From: Leisingera daeponensis DSM 23529
GTDB lineage: Bacteria; Pseudomonadota; Alphaproteobacteria; Rhodobacterales; Rhodobacteraceae
Direction of reading: 5' to 3'
Length of the DNA: 64,000 nucleotides
NCBI RefSeq assembly: GCF_000473145.1
Contig: NZ_KI421500.1
Coordinates: 3,187,725 to 3,251,724 of the forward strand
Shown here piece after piece: positions 18,275-27,192 of this stretch (within the stretch, counting starts at the first letter, position 1; each line of letters opens with the position of its first letter). The position numbers and the translations under genes were made by a program. Below the pieces are notes generated by a model. It saw only the letters and a program-made list of their open reading frames with translations. It ran no database searches and was not told the origin of the DNA.

Positions 18275-20415
18275 AACGCTGGCTGACCAAAGCAAAGGGC
18301 AGCGCCCGCGCCCGGGAGGGTGCGAAGCACCCTCCCGCGGGGAGGGGCGGGCGCTGCCCGGCGGTGCCGCCGGGCGGGAGGTGGAAACGGCGCGCAGCAA
18401 TCCTGGCCATTGCCGCTGCGGTGACGTTCACCGCCTGCCGCTCCTTCGACAGCTGGATCGACCGGACTGACCTCCCCCTCACCCTCGCGGAAACCTCCAC
18501 CGAGGTCCTCGACCGCAACGGCAAGCTCTTGCGCGCCTTCCCGGTCGGCACCGGCCTCTGGCGCCTCGCCGTGCAGCCCGCCGATGTCGACCCGCGCTTC
18601 CTGAACATGCTCCTGCGCTACGAGGACAAGCGCTTCCGCTCCCATGCCGGCATCGACCCCGTCGCCCTCCTGCGCGCCGCAGGGCAGGCGCTGTGGAACG
18701 GCAGAACAGTCTCCGGCGGCTCCACCCTCACCATGCAGGTCGCGCGCCTGCTGGAGGACGGCACCACCGGCCGCTGGTCCGGCAAGCTGCGCCAGATGCG
18801 GGTGGCGCTGGCGCTGGAACGCCGCCTCAGCAAGGATCAGATCCTCACCCTCTACCTGACCCACGCCCCCTACGGCGGCGCGGCAGAGGGCATCCGCGCA
18901 GCCGCCTACAGCTGGTTCGGCAAGGAGCCGAAGCGCCTCACCCCGGCGGAGGCCGCGCTGCTGGTCGCCCTGCCGCAATCGCCAGAACGCCGCCGCCCCG
19001 ACCGCTTCCCCGAGGCCGCCAGCGCGGCCCGCGACCGGGTGCTGGAGCGCATGGAACGCCAAGGCCTCCTGAGCGAAGAACAGGCCGGGGCCGCCCGCCG
19101 CACCCCGCTGCCGCACCGCATGGCCGCCTTCCCGCGCCGCGCCCCGCATCTGGCGGACCGGGTGGCAGCCCGGCACCCCGGCAAACGGAAGCTGCAACTG
19201 ACCCTCGACGGTGCGGTGCAATCGCGGATGGAGGCCCTGCTGGCAGAGGCCGTCCGCAGCAGCCCGCGCCTCTCTGCCGCCCTCATCGCCGCCGACCACC
19301 AGACGGGTGAGGTGCTGGCGATGGCTGGCTCCCCCGGCTATTCCGACGCCGCCCGCCGCGGCTTTGTCGACATGACCCAGGCCATCCGCTCCCCCGGCTC
19401 CACCCTGAAACCGCTGATCTACGGCCTCGCCTTCGACCAGGGGCTGGCGCACCCGGAAACCCTGATCCACGACGGCCCGGTCAATTTCGCAGGCTACGCG
19501 CCGCAGAATTTCGACGGCGATTTCCGCGGCGACATAATCGTGCGCGAGGCGCTGCAACTGTCGCTGAACATCCCCGTGGTGAAACTGACGCAGGAGCTTG
19601 GGCCGGCCCGCGTACTGGCATCTTTGCGCGCCAGCGGGGCCAGTCCGGAACTGCCCGGCGGCGCGCCGGGGCTGGCGCTGGCGCTTGGCGGCCTGGGCAT
19701 CAGCCTGCAGGACATGGTGCAGCTTTACGCCGGGCTGGCGGCAGGCGGGCAGGGTCCGCGCCTGCGCGTGGTGCAAGGCGAATTGCCCGCACCCGCAGGC
19801 CGCCTCACCTCGCCCGAGGCCGCCTGGCAGGTGGCAGACATCCTGCGCGGCCTGCCGGTGCCCGCTGGCGCGCGGGCCGGGACCATCGCCTATAAGACCG
19901 GCACCTCCTACGGCCACCGCGATGCCTGGGCGATCGGCTGGGACGGGCGCCACGCGGTCGGCGTCTGGATGGGCCGCGCCGACGGCACCCCGGTGCCGGG
20001 CATCTTCGGCGGCGACCTCGCCGCGCCGGTGCTGTTCGAGGCCTTCGGCCGCCTGAAGCCCGCGCTCGACCCGCTGCCGCCGCCGCCGCCCGCCACGCTG
20101 ATCGTCAGCTCTGCCGAGCTGCCCCAGCCGCTGCAGCGCTTCCGGCCCCGCGACGCGGCCTTCTCTGATCTGGCAGACGCGCCGGAACTGATCTTCCCGC
20201 CCGACGGCGCCCGGCTGGCGCTGGAGGGAGCGGACCTCACGCTCAAACTCCGCGGCGGCACCGCGCCCTTCCTGGTGCTGGCGAACGGCCAGCCGGTGCT
20301 GTCCGGCCAGCGCCGCCGCGAGTTCTCCCTGCCCAGCCCCGGTCCCGGCTTTTCATCCCTGGTAATTGTCGATGGCGCGGGGCGCTCCGACCGGGTTAAC
20401 CTGCGGATCGACTGA
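18271..20415 (+). CDS. pbpC: Penicillin-binding protein 1C (transglycosylase/transpeptidase)
   Basis: A 714-aa bifunctional class A PBP. The GT51 domain has the catalytic motif YEDKRFRSHAGIDP (E118) and GGSTLTMQ (149-156). The transpeptidase has S377-TLK, S431-LN and K542-TG, and a BiPBP_C-type domain closes the protein. The GTG start at 18271 overlaps the macroglobulin stop as GTGA. Residues about 12-37, before the membrane anchor (RRAAILAIAAAVTFTACRSF), are encoded by two GC-rich hairpins of the type otherwise found between genes. GTG 18364 is an alternative start that would skip most of this insert. Confidence 0.93.
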   Translation: MKRWLTKAKGSARAREGAKHPPAGRGGRCPAVPPGGRWKRRAAILAIAAAVTFTACRSFDSWIDRTDLPLTLAETSTEVLDRNGKLLRAFPVGTGLWRLAVQPADVDPRFLNMLLRYEDKRFRSHAGIDPVALLRAAGQALWNGRTVSGGSTLTMQVARLLEDGTTGRWSGKLRQMRVALALERRLSKDQILTLYLTHAPYGGAAEGIRAAAYSWFGKEPKRLTPAEAALLVALPQSPERRRPDRFPEAASAARDRVLERMERQGLLSEEQAGAARRTPLPHRMAAFPRRAPHLADRVAARHPGKRKLQLTLDGAVQSRMEALLAEAVRSSPRLSAALIAADHQTGEVLAMAGSPGYSDAARRGFVDMTQAIRSPGSTLKPLIYGLAFDQGLAHPETLIHDGPVNFAGYAPQNFDGDFRGDIIVREALQLSLNIPVVKLTQELGPARVLASLRASGASPELPGGAPGLALALGGLGISLQDMVQLYAGLAAGGQGPRLRVVQGELPAPAGRLTSPEAAWQVADILRGLPVPAGARAGTIAYKTGTSYGHRDAWAIGWDGRHAVGVWMGRADGTPVPGIFGGDLAAPVLFEAFGRLKPALDPLPPPPPATLIVSSAELPQPLQRFRPRDAAFSDLADAPELIFPPDGARLALEGADLTLKLRGGTAPFLVLANGQPVLSGQRRREFSLPSPGPGFSSLVIVDGAGRSDRVNLRID
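18314..18375 (+). repeat. GC-rich double-hairpin element located in frame inside pbpC
   Basis: Hairpin A has 10-bp arms GGGAGGGTGC/GCACCCTCCC with a 3-nt loop (18314-18336). After GGGCGCT, hairpin B has 9-bp arms GCCCGGCGG/CCGCCGGGC with a 2-nt loop (18356-18375). This is the same layout as the intergenic copy at 6911. Here it is read through as about 26 residues rich in Gly, Pro and Arg. Confidence 0.7.
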
Positions 20416-20440
20416 TCCCCGTCTTGATCGAGGCCTTTCC

Positions 20441-21289
20441 ATGCTGAAACCTTTCCTCGCAGCCTGCACTCTCGCCCTCGCGTCCCCTGCCGCCATGGCC
20501 GCCTGCGCCACTGACGCGGAAATCGCCGCCTTCGTGGACAGCTACCTGGCCAAGACCCCGGCGCAGGCGCTGTCGCCCGGCGGCAGCATGGAGGACGCGC
20601 TGTGTTCCCAGGCCAAACTCGCCGCCGCGCTGGAACCGCACATGGGTCCGGTCATCGGCCACAAGGCGGGCCTCACCAGCAAACCCGCGCAGGAGCGTTT
20701 CGGCGCAACTGAGCCCGTGCGGGGCCTGCTGTTTCAAAACATGATGCTGGAAGATGGCGCCACCCTCGACGCGCCCTGGGGCGCCGCCCCGATGGTGGAG
20801 GCCGATCTGGTGCTGGTGGTCGCGGATGCAGGGATCAACAGCGCCACCACGCCTGAGGAAGCCCTTGCCCATATCTCCGCCATCCGCCCCTTCATCGAAC
20901 TGCCCGACCTGACGCTCGCCAGGGATCAGCCCTTCACGGCTGAGACGATCACCGCCATGGGTGCCGGCACGCGGCTGGGCGTCCTTGGCGCCCCGGTGCC
21001 GGTGGAAGACCCGGCAGCGATGGCCCGGATGCTGGCGGAGATGTCCGTCACCATGCGCGACGCGGCGGGCGGCGTGCTGGTGCAGGCGCCGGGCCGCGCG
21101 GTGCTCGGCAACCCGGTCAATGCCGCCCTGTGGCTGCGCTCCAAAGGGGTGGAGTTCAAGGCAGGCGACCTGATTTCCGTCGGTTCCTTCGGTCCGCTGT
21201 TCCCGCCGCAAGCAGGCAAGGGCGGCGTCAGTGTCAGTTATGAGGGGCTGCCGGGCGATCCGGTGGTGCAGGTGGCATTCAAGGAATAA
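20441..21289 (+). CDS. Exported 2-keto-4-pentenoate hydratase/FAH-fold protein
   Basis: A 282-aa protein of the MhpD/2-keto-4-pentenoate hydratase group: VIGHKAGLTSKPAQERFGATEPVRGLLF, APMVEADLVLVV and IRPFIELPDL, followed by GNPVNAALWLRSKG and AGDLISVGSFGPL. Normal members are cytoplasmic catabolic enzymes of about 260 aa. This one carries a convincing signal peptide (MLKPFLAACTLALASPAAMA), so it should be periplasmic, and no aromatic-degradation genes lie nearby. ATG 20441 follows GAGG by 7 nt. It is 25 bp behind pbpC and probably co-transcribed. The metal-binding acidic residues appear present, but the substrate is unknown. Confidence 0.75.
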   Translation: MLKPFLAACTLALASPAAMAACATDAEIAAFVDSYLAKTPAQALSPGGSMEDALCSQAKLAAALEPHMGPVIGHKAGLTSKPAQERFGATEPVRGLLFQNMMLEDGATLDAPWGAAPMVEADLVLVVADAGINSATTPEEALAHISAIRPFIELPDLTLARDQPFTAETITAMGAGTRLGVLGAPVPVEDPAAMARMLAEMSVTMRDAAGGVLVQAPGRAVLGNPVNAALWLRSKGVEFKAGDLISVGSFGPLFPPQAGKGGVSVSYEGLPGDPVVQVAFKE

Positions 21290-21317
21290 CCGGCAGGCCG
21301 CTGGCTAGGAGGTGTTT

Positions 21318-21367
21318 CGCTTCGGGCTGTGCCCGAAGCGACCCGCGCCGCGCCTCCGGCGCGGCGC
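21318..21367 (+). repeat. GC-rich double-hairpin extragenic repeat
   Basis: Hairpin A, CGCTTCGGGC/GCCCGAAGCG (21318-21340), is followed directly by hairpin B, GCGCCGCGCC/GGCGCGGCGC (21345-21367), both perfect 10-bp stems with 3-nt loops. It sits between the convergent ends of the hydratase gene and the amidotransferase-like gene and may also end transcription in both directions, though no T-tract follows. Confidence 0.6.
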
Positions 21368-21438
21368 TTGGCCCAACGGTCGCGGGGTTTCGCAAGAAAA
21401 CCTGCGGCAGGCGGGAGACCCCCGGTTGCGTAAGCCGC

Positions 21439-23481
21439 CTAGCGCCGCCCCTCGCGCAGCCAGCCCGCGACGAGGAAGAAGGACGCCATCAACAGCGCCA
21501 GCCAGCCGGGCAGCAGCGGGCCTTGGGAAACCGACAGCGTCTCATAGGCCTCCCGCGGGGTCAGGCCGATCCAGCCGCGCCCCGAGGCCGGCCGCCCGGC
21601 CCGCACGCTGCGCAGGGCGGGCATTCCGTCCTCCAGCCGCAGAACACCGCCGCGCAGCGGCTCCAGCACCGGCGCCAGCACAGAACCCGTGGCAATGGTT
21701 TCCTCAAACTCCTTCGGCGCGGCAGGGCCAAGCCCCACAACCGCGCTCTCCTCGCCTTCCTGCAGCCGGTACAACCCCGGCTCCGGCCCCTCATAGCGGG
21801 TTTCCCACTGGCCCGGCGCGCTCGGACGCAGCTCCAGGTCCACGGTGGAGCCATCCGGCGCGGTCACCGTCACCGGTCCCGCCTGCTCCGCCAGCGTGCG
21901 GCGCAGGATGCGCATCCGCTGGCCCGTCACCTCGGCCCACAGCGCCTCTTCCTCCAGCTCCGGCTCCTTCATCATCCAGTGCGCCAGCCGCCGCAGCAGC
22001 TCCAGCTGCGGCCCGCCGCCCTCATATCCGCGGCTCCACAGCCAGGCATGATCCGACGCCAGCAGTGCCACCCGGCCCTCGCCCACCCGGTTCAGCACCA
22101 GCAAGGGCCGCTCGCCTGCGCCGCTCATCAGCACATGGCCCTCGGGCGCGCGCAGCTCGATCTGGCGCAGCCAGCGGCCCCAGTCCTCCGCCCCCTCCAG
22201 GCCCGAGGTGACGGGGTGCTGCTTGCCCAGGTCCGTCACCGCGGGGCGGTAGGCCTCCTCCAGCACCCGCGCTGATGGCTCAGCCGGCAGGATCAGCGAC
22301 AGCGGCGAGCGGTAGATGCTGTCGGCGCTGGCGAAATCGGGGCCGGCCGCCACCAGCACCGCGCCGCCGCCCATCGCGTAATTCGCCACATTGTCCAGAT
22401 AGACCGCCGGCAGGATGCCGCGCCGCTTGTAGCGGTCAAAGATGATCAGGTCGAAATCCTCGATCTTCTCCAGGAACAGCTCGCGGGTCGGGAAGGCAAT
22501 CAGCGACAGCTCCTCCACCGGCACCCCGTCCTGTTTCTCGGGCGGGCGCAGGATGGTGAAATGCACCAGATCCACCGCGCTGTCGGATTTCAACAGGTTG
22601 CGCCAGGTGCGCCCGCCCGCGTGCGGCTCGCCCGACACCAGCAGCACCCGCAGCCGGTCGCGCACCCCGTTGATCTGCACCAGCGCCTGATTGTTGCGCG
22701 CGGTCAGCTCGCCCGGCTCTTCCGGCACGCTGAACTGGATCACGTTGCGCCCGCCATGCTGCAATACCATCGGCAGCTCGAAATCCACACCGACGGGCAA
22801 GGTGAAGCGCTGCGGCGCGTCGCCCCCGACCGAGATATCCAGATCGGCAAAGCTGCCCTCAGCCGGCGCTGCGCCCTGATCCTCGATCCTGAGCGTCAGC
22901 GTCACCGGCTCGCCGATAATGGCAAAGCCTGGAGCGTTCTTGACGATCAGGCGGCGGTCCCAGTCGTCTTCGCGCCCGGTCAGCAGCAGATGCATCGGCG
23001 CGGGCAGGCTGACCGGCTGATCGGCGTCATGCACCTGCCCGTCGCTGAGGGCGATGATCCCCGCCACCCGCGCCCGCGGCTCATCCGCCAGCGCCTGGGC
23101 AATGGCCTCCATCAGCCGTGTGCCCTCGTCGCCCTCGCCGTCCGGCACGGTGACCCAGCGCACATCGGTGCCGGGCCGGTTGTCCAGCGCCGCCTTCAGA
23201 CCGCTGCGGGCGCGCTCCATCTGTTCCGGCCGGTCCCGCAGCTGCTGGCTGGCGGTCCGGTCCTCCGCCACGATCACGATGTCATCCAGCGGCGCGCGGT
23301 CCTCGCTCTGATGCACCGGACCTGACAGCGCGGCCAGCAACACCAGCGCCGCCAGCGCCCGCAAGGCCCAGCCCGACAGCCCCTTCCACAGCCCCAAAAG
23401 CAGCGCAGCAAGGGTCACAGCCCCCGCGGCCCAGATCACGGGCCAGGGCACCAGCGGGTCGAACAGGATCGTCTGCGTCAT
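21439..23481 (-). CDS. Membrane protein with vWA-like and glutamine-amidotransferase-like domains (MoxR operon)
   Basis: A 680-aa protein with N-terminal membrane segments (about 10-60), a vWA-like region (DIVIVAEDRTASQQL and later IIALSDGQVHD, a partly kept MIDAS), beta-rich middle, and a class I glutamine-amidotransferase-like region (LRVLLVSGEPHAGGRTWRNLL and LIIFDRYKRRGILP) without an evident catalytic Cys-His pair. A C-terminal helix (LLPGWLALLMASFFLVAGWL) re-enters the membrane. It ends the moxR operon; its start is 10 nt after the preceding stop. Function unknown; the family context suggests assembly or maturation of envelope proteins. Confidence 0.7.
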   Translation of the reverse strand: MTQTILFDPLVPWPVIWAAGAVTLAALLLGLWKGLSGWALRALAALVLLAALSGPVHQSEDRAPLDDIVIVAEDRTASQQLRDRPEQMERARSGLKAALDNRPGTDVRWVTVPDGEGDEGTRLMEAIAQALADEPRARVAGIIALSDGQVHDADQPVSLPAPMHLLLTGREDDWDRRLIVKNAPGFAIIGEPVTLTLRIEDQGAAPAEGSFADLDISVGGDAPQRFTLPVGVDFELPMVLQHGGRNVIQFSVPEEPGELTARNNQALVQINGVRDRLRVLLVSGEPHAGGRTWRNLLKSDSAVDLVHFTILRPPEKQDGVPVEELSLIAFPTRELFLEKIEDFDLIIFDRYKRRGILPAVYLDNVANYAMGGGAVLVAAGPDFASADSIYRSPLSLILPAEPSARVLEEAYRPAVTDLGKQHPVTSGLEGAEDWGRWLRQIELRAPEGHVLMSGAGERPLLVLNRVGEGRVALLASDHAWLWSRGYEGGGPQLELLRRLAHWMMKEPELEEEALWAEVTGQRMRILRRTLAEQAGPVTVTAPDGSTVDLELRPSAPGQWETRYEGPEPGLYRLQEGEESAVVGLGPAAPKEFEETIATGSVLAPVLEPLRGGVLRLEDGMPALRSVRAGRPASGRGWIGLTPREAYETLSVSQGPLLPGWLALLMASFFLVAGWLREGRR

Positions 23482-23491
23482 GGAACCACCC

Positions 23492-26302
23492 TCATTGCCC
23501 CAGCCGGTCCAGGAGGGCCGGCACATGCACCTGGTCGGATTTGTAATTGCCTGTCAGCACATGCATCACCAGGTTGACGCCGAACCGGAACGCCAGTTCC
23601 CGCTGCCGCTCGCCGGCATAGCCGCGCCCGACCGGCAGCAAGGGCCGCCCGTTTTCATCCACCGCCCAGGCCGCCGCCCAGTCATTGCCGCCGATCACCA
23701 CCGGCGTCACCCCGTCATTGAGGTTGCGGAAGGGGATGCCCTCGGCCTGCTCCGCATCCGGCGGCGCCGCCTCGACCCAGACCGGGCCGCGGGCATGGCG
23801 GCCGGGGAAGTCCTGCAGCAGGTAGAACGCCCGCGTCAGCACATGGTCCTCCGGCACCACCTCCAGCGGCGGGATGTCCAAGGGCAGCGCGATCTGCTGC
23901 AGCCGCCGCGCTGCCGGGCTGGTGGCGCCGGCAGAGGCCAGATCGGCGTCGCGGGTGTCAAACAGGATCATCCCGCCCGCCCGCAGATAGGTGTTCAGCT
24001 TGCCGTAAGCCTCGGAGGAGGGCAGCGGCTGGTCCCGCGTGACCGGCCAGTACAGCAGCGGGAAAAACGCCAGCTCATCGCGCTCCAGATCGACGCCTGC
24101 CGGGTTGGCCGGCTCCACCGAGGTGCGGAAGAACAGCGTGTCCGACAGCCCGCGCAGGCCCGCCTCGGCAATCCGGTCGACCTCCGCGTCGCCGGTCAGC
24201 ACATACGCCAGCACCAGTTCCGAGGCCAGTTCCGCCGCCCGGAAATCCGTCTGCGCCTGCTGCTGCGCCTGCTGCTGCGGCGGCGGGATCTCCTGCGCGC
24301 GCAGCTGCTGCGGCGCCGCCAGCGCCGCCAGCCCCAAAGCCGCGGCCAGCGCGGCAGTGCGGGCCCGGCCCAAGAGGCCGGACACCAGCAGCGTGCCCAG
24401 CACATCCAGCGCCAGCAGCATCAGCGCCCCCGTCAGCAAGGCCCCGCCCAGCGGCATCTCCTGCGGCGCGCCGTAGCCGCTGACCCGGACCGATGCAGGC
24501 CAGCGCGCCGCCAGCAGCTCATCATCCGGGCGCAGCACATTGCGCGCCAGCATCCGCCGCCCGCCGTCATAGACCCCGGGCCGCAGCTCCGGCCCCGCGG
24601 GCGCGGCCACCAGATCCGGCCCCTTGACCCCGGGCAGCGTCTCCGCCGCCTCCAGCCGGCCGAACCCGTCCAGCACCTCGACCGGGGTCCAGGTGGTGCC
24701 TTCCAGGTCTTCGGCCTTGGGCGCCGCGGCAGAGGAGGACACCGCCAGCCGTTCCAGCATCGACACGAACAGCCCCGACAGCGGCAGGCTGCTCCACTCC
24801 GCATTCGCCGTCACGTGAAACAAAACCACCTGGCCCTGGCCCAGCGTCTTGCGGGTCACCAGCGGCGTGCCGTCGGCCAGTTCCGCGATGACGCGGTCCG
24901 CCAGCTGCGGATCGGGCTGCGCCACCACTTGCGAGCTGATCGCCACCTCCTGCGGCACCTCCAGCCCGTAGAAGGGAGAGCTTTCGGAAAACGGCGCCAG
25001 CGTCTTCGGCTCGCCCCAGCTCATCGCGCCGCCGATGCTGCGCCCGCCGATGCGCAGGCGCACCGGCATCAGCGGCTCCTCACCGCTGCGCGCGGTGTCG
25101 CTGGCCGCCAGCCGCGGCCCGGCAAAGCGCAACAGCAGGCCGCCGTTTTCCACCCATTCGATCACCGCCTCTTCCTGCGCGGGCGCCAGCCGCGCCACGT
25201 CGGCCAGCACGATCACATCCGGGTTGGCAGGCAGCAGATCCCGCAGCGCGCCCTCCAGCAGCTCGGCCGAAGGCGCCAGCGCCTGCCGCAGGTAATGCAG
25301 CGGCGACAAGAGCGCCAATCCTTCATCCGCGCTTTCGGAGGACACCAGCGCCACCTCGCGCCGCCGCAGGGAATCATCCGTCAGCGCCACCGCGCCCGCC
25401 GATGTCTCGCCGCGGATTTCAAACCGCGACAGCCGCGCCCGCAGTTCGGCGGGCAGCGACAGCTCAGCCGAGGCTGCACGGGCGCCATCGGCAAACCGCA
25501 GGGTCAGCGACGCCAGGCTGCGCTCGGTGCCGCCGGGATCCTTGCCCTGCGCCACCACCGCAACCTCCTGCGCCGGTCCGGCGCGGCTGCGCTGCGCCGT
25601 CAGTCCGATGGCGCCTCCGGTATAGCTGGCGGGCAGCAGCCCCAGCACCGGTGCGGGCTGTTCAAACACCTCGATGCCGCCGCGGCGGCTCAGCGCTTCG
25701 ATCAGGCCGTCGCGGCCCGGGTATTCCAGCCCGTCACTGAACCAGAGGGTGTCAAAACCGCCCTCCGCCCCGTCGATTGCCGCCAAAGCCTGCGCCAGCT
25801 GCTCCGGCCCCGGCTGCCAGGGCAGCGGCGCCAGCCCGGCCAGCTGCCGCTGCCAGTCGCTGGCGGCGCGGAACTGCAACGCCTCCGGCGCGCTCAGGCG
25901 CAAGACCGCCACCGGCCGTCCGGCGCGGCCCGCTTCCTCCAGCTGCACCTCGGCCTGCGCGCTGGCCTGGTCCCAGCCCGACGCGCCGCCCCAGCTCGCG
26001 TCCATCACAATCAGCAGCGGCCCGCGGCCGCCCGCGTCTTCGGTGGAGGGGTTCAGCACCGGCCCCGCCAGCCCGATGATCGCCGCCGCCACCGCGAGCA
26101 GGCGCAGCAGCAGCAGCCACCACGGCGTGCGGTCCGACAGGCTCTCGTCATCCTTCAGCCCCAGCAGCAGCGTCACCGCCGGGAACGGCTGGCGCTTCGG
26201 CGCGGGCGGGATCGCCCGCAGCAAGAGCCACAGCACCGGCAGGGCCAGCAGCCCCAGCAAAAGCCAGGGCGCGGTAAAGCCGATGCCTGCAATCATGGTC
26301 AT
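23492..26302 (-). CDS. DUF4159 domain protein with BatA-like N-terminus
   Basis: A 936-aa membrane protein. Residues about 1-90 form the BatA-type double membrane anchor (FTAPWLLLGLLALPVLWLLLRAIPP). A vWA-like domain follows whose MIDAS is degraded (VMDASWGGASGWD instead of DxSxS). A further membrane segment lies near 640-700, and the C-terminal third is DUF4159 (FFPLLYWPVTRDQPLPS, AGGMILFDTRDAD). The ATG at 26302 overlaps the DUF58 stop as ATGA, fixing the start. Such proteins accompany MoxR ATPases and DUF58 proteins; the biochemical role is unknown. Confidence 0.8.
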   Translation of the reverse strand: MTMIAGIGFTAPWLLLGLLALPVLWLLLRAIPPAPKRQPFPAVTLLLGLKDDESLSDRTPWWLLLLRLLAVAAAIIGLAGPVLNPSTEDAGGRGPLLIVMDASWGGASGWDQASAQAEVQLEEAGRAGRPVAVLRLSAPEALQFRAASDWQRQLAGLAPLPWQPGPEQLAQALAAIDGAEGGFDTLWFSDGLEYPGRDGLIEALSRRGGIEVFEQPAPVLGLLPASYTGGAIGLTAQRSRAGPAQEVAVVAQGKDPGGTERSLASLTLRFADGARAASAELSLPAELRARLSRFEIRGETSAGAVALTDDSLRRREVALVSSESADEGLALLSPLHYLRQALAPSAELLEGALRDLLPANPDVIVLADVARLAPAQEEAVIEWVENGGLLLRFAGPRLAASDTARSGEEPLMPVRLRIGGRSIGGAMSWGEPKTLAPFSESSPFYGLEVPQEVAISSQVVAQPDPQLADRVIAELADGTPLVTRKTLGQGQVVLFHVTANAEWSSLPLSGLFVSMLERLAVSSSAAAPKAEDLEGTTWTPVEVLDGFGRLEAAETLPGVKGPDLVAAPAGPELRPGVYDGGRRMLARNVLRPDDELLAARWPASVRVSGYGAPQEMPLGGALLTGALMLLALDVLGTLLVSGLLGRARTAALAAALGLAALAAPQQLRAQEIPPPQQQAQQQAQTDFRAAELASELVLAYVLTGDAEVDRIAEAGLRGLSDTLFFRTSVEPANPAGVDLERDELAFFPLLYWPVTRDQPLPSSEAYGKLNTYLRAGGMILFDTRDADLASAGATSPAARRLQQIALPLDIPPLEVVPEDHVLTRAFYLLQDFPGRHARGPVWVEAAPPDAEQAEGIPFRNLNDGVTPVVIGGNDWAAAWAVDENGRPLLPVGRGYAGERQRELAFRFGVNLVMHVLTGNYKSDQVHVPALLDRLGQ

Positions 26303-27192
26303 GGCGCGGTCCGCTCCAATGCGTGGTACAGCCACATCAGCGCCGCCTGCGCCGGGTCGCCCGTGTGATGCTGCCCGAACCGCCAGCCGGCCGCGCGGCA
26401 CAGCCGCTCCAGCGCGTCCCGCCGTTCCGCCAGCCGGTCCAGATAGCGCGCCTGAAGGGCAGAGGCCTTCAGTGTTTCATGTGTGACACCGCCTGCGATG
26501 CTCTGAAACAGGGTGCGGCCGGTGAAGGGAAAGGCTTCCTCCGCCGGGTCCAGCACCTGCAAAAGCACCCCCCGGACGCCGCGCGCGGCGGCCTTGGACA
26601 GCGCCTGTTCCACCGGCTCGAACGGTCCCAGAAAATCCGAGATGAACAGCGCCCGCGCGTGCGGGATCAGCGCCCGGTGGCCGGGCGGGGCGTAATCCTC
26701 CGCCTCATCCGCCGACAGCGCCTCCGCCAGCCGCAGGATCTGCACGTTGCCGCGCCGCGGCGGCAGGCTGCCGCCGGTCAGGCCCACCCGCTCGCCGCCC
26801 TGCACCATCAGAACCGCGGCAGCGAGGCCCAGCAGCCGGGCCTGATCCACCTTCTGCGGCAGCTTGGGGGAGGAGGCAAACCGCATCGAGGCGCCGGTAT
26901 CCACCCACAGATGCACGGTCTGCGCGATATGCCATTCCCGTTCGCGCACATATTGCACGTCGCCCATGGCAGAGCGGCGGTGGTCGATCATCCGGCGGCT
27001 GTCGCCGGGCTGGGCCGGGCGGTACTGCCAGAAATCATCCCCCGTGCCGGCCCGGCGGCGGCCATGCTCGCCCATCAGGACGGACCCCGCCAGATGCCGC
27101 GCCTGCACCAGCAGGGGGGGCAGGGCGCTGGCCTCGGCCTCCGCGCGGTGCCGCAATCCGGTTGCAGCATGAGAGGCCGCAGGCCTGGTCAC
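26299..27192 (-). CDS. DUF58 domain-containing protein
   Basis: A 297-aa DUF58 protein, a vWA-related family found beside MoxR ATPases. It contains the family core GDDFWQYRPAQPGDSRRMIDHRRSA near residues 50-75 and REREWHIAQTVHLWVDTGASMRF, where DTGAS occupies the MIDAS position (DxSxS-like, with a Gly). The GTG start at 27192 overlaps the moxR stop (GTGA), so it is translationally coupled. It presumably acts as the client or adaptor of the ATPase; that is inferred from the family. Confidence 0.87.
   Translation of the reverse strand: MTRPAASHAATGLRHRAEAEASALPPLLVQARHLAGSVLMGEHGRRRAGTGDDFWQYRPAQPGDSRRMIDHRRSAMGDVQYVREREWHIAQTVHLWVDTGASMRFASSPKLPQKVDQARLLGLAAAVLMVQGGERVGLTGGSLPPRRGNVQILRLAEALSADEAEDYAPPGHRALIPHARALFISDFLGPFEPVEQALSKAAARGVRGVLLQVLDPAEEAFPFTGRTLFQSIAGGVTHETLKASALQARYLDRLAERRDALERLCRAAGWRFGQHHTGDPAQAALMWLYHALERTAP

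Noticed and set aside
13112..18400. Two very long antisense frames over the macroglobulin gene
   Set aside because: They are opposite-strand shadows of a GC-rich coding frame; the thioester motif and signal peptide prove the plus strand is coding.
23480..26368. 962-codon frame antisense to the DUF4159 gene
   Set aside because: Gln/Arg/His-rich shadow of a confirmed gene; no start signal or domain.
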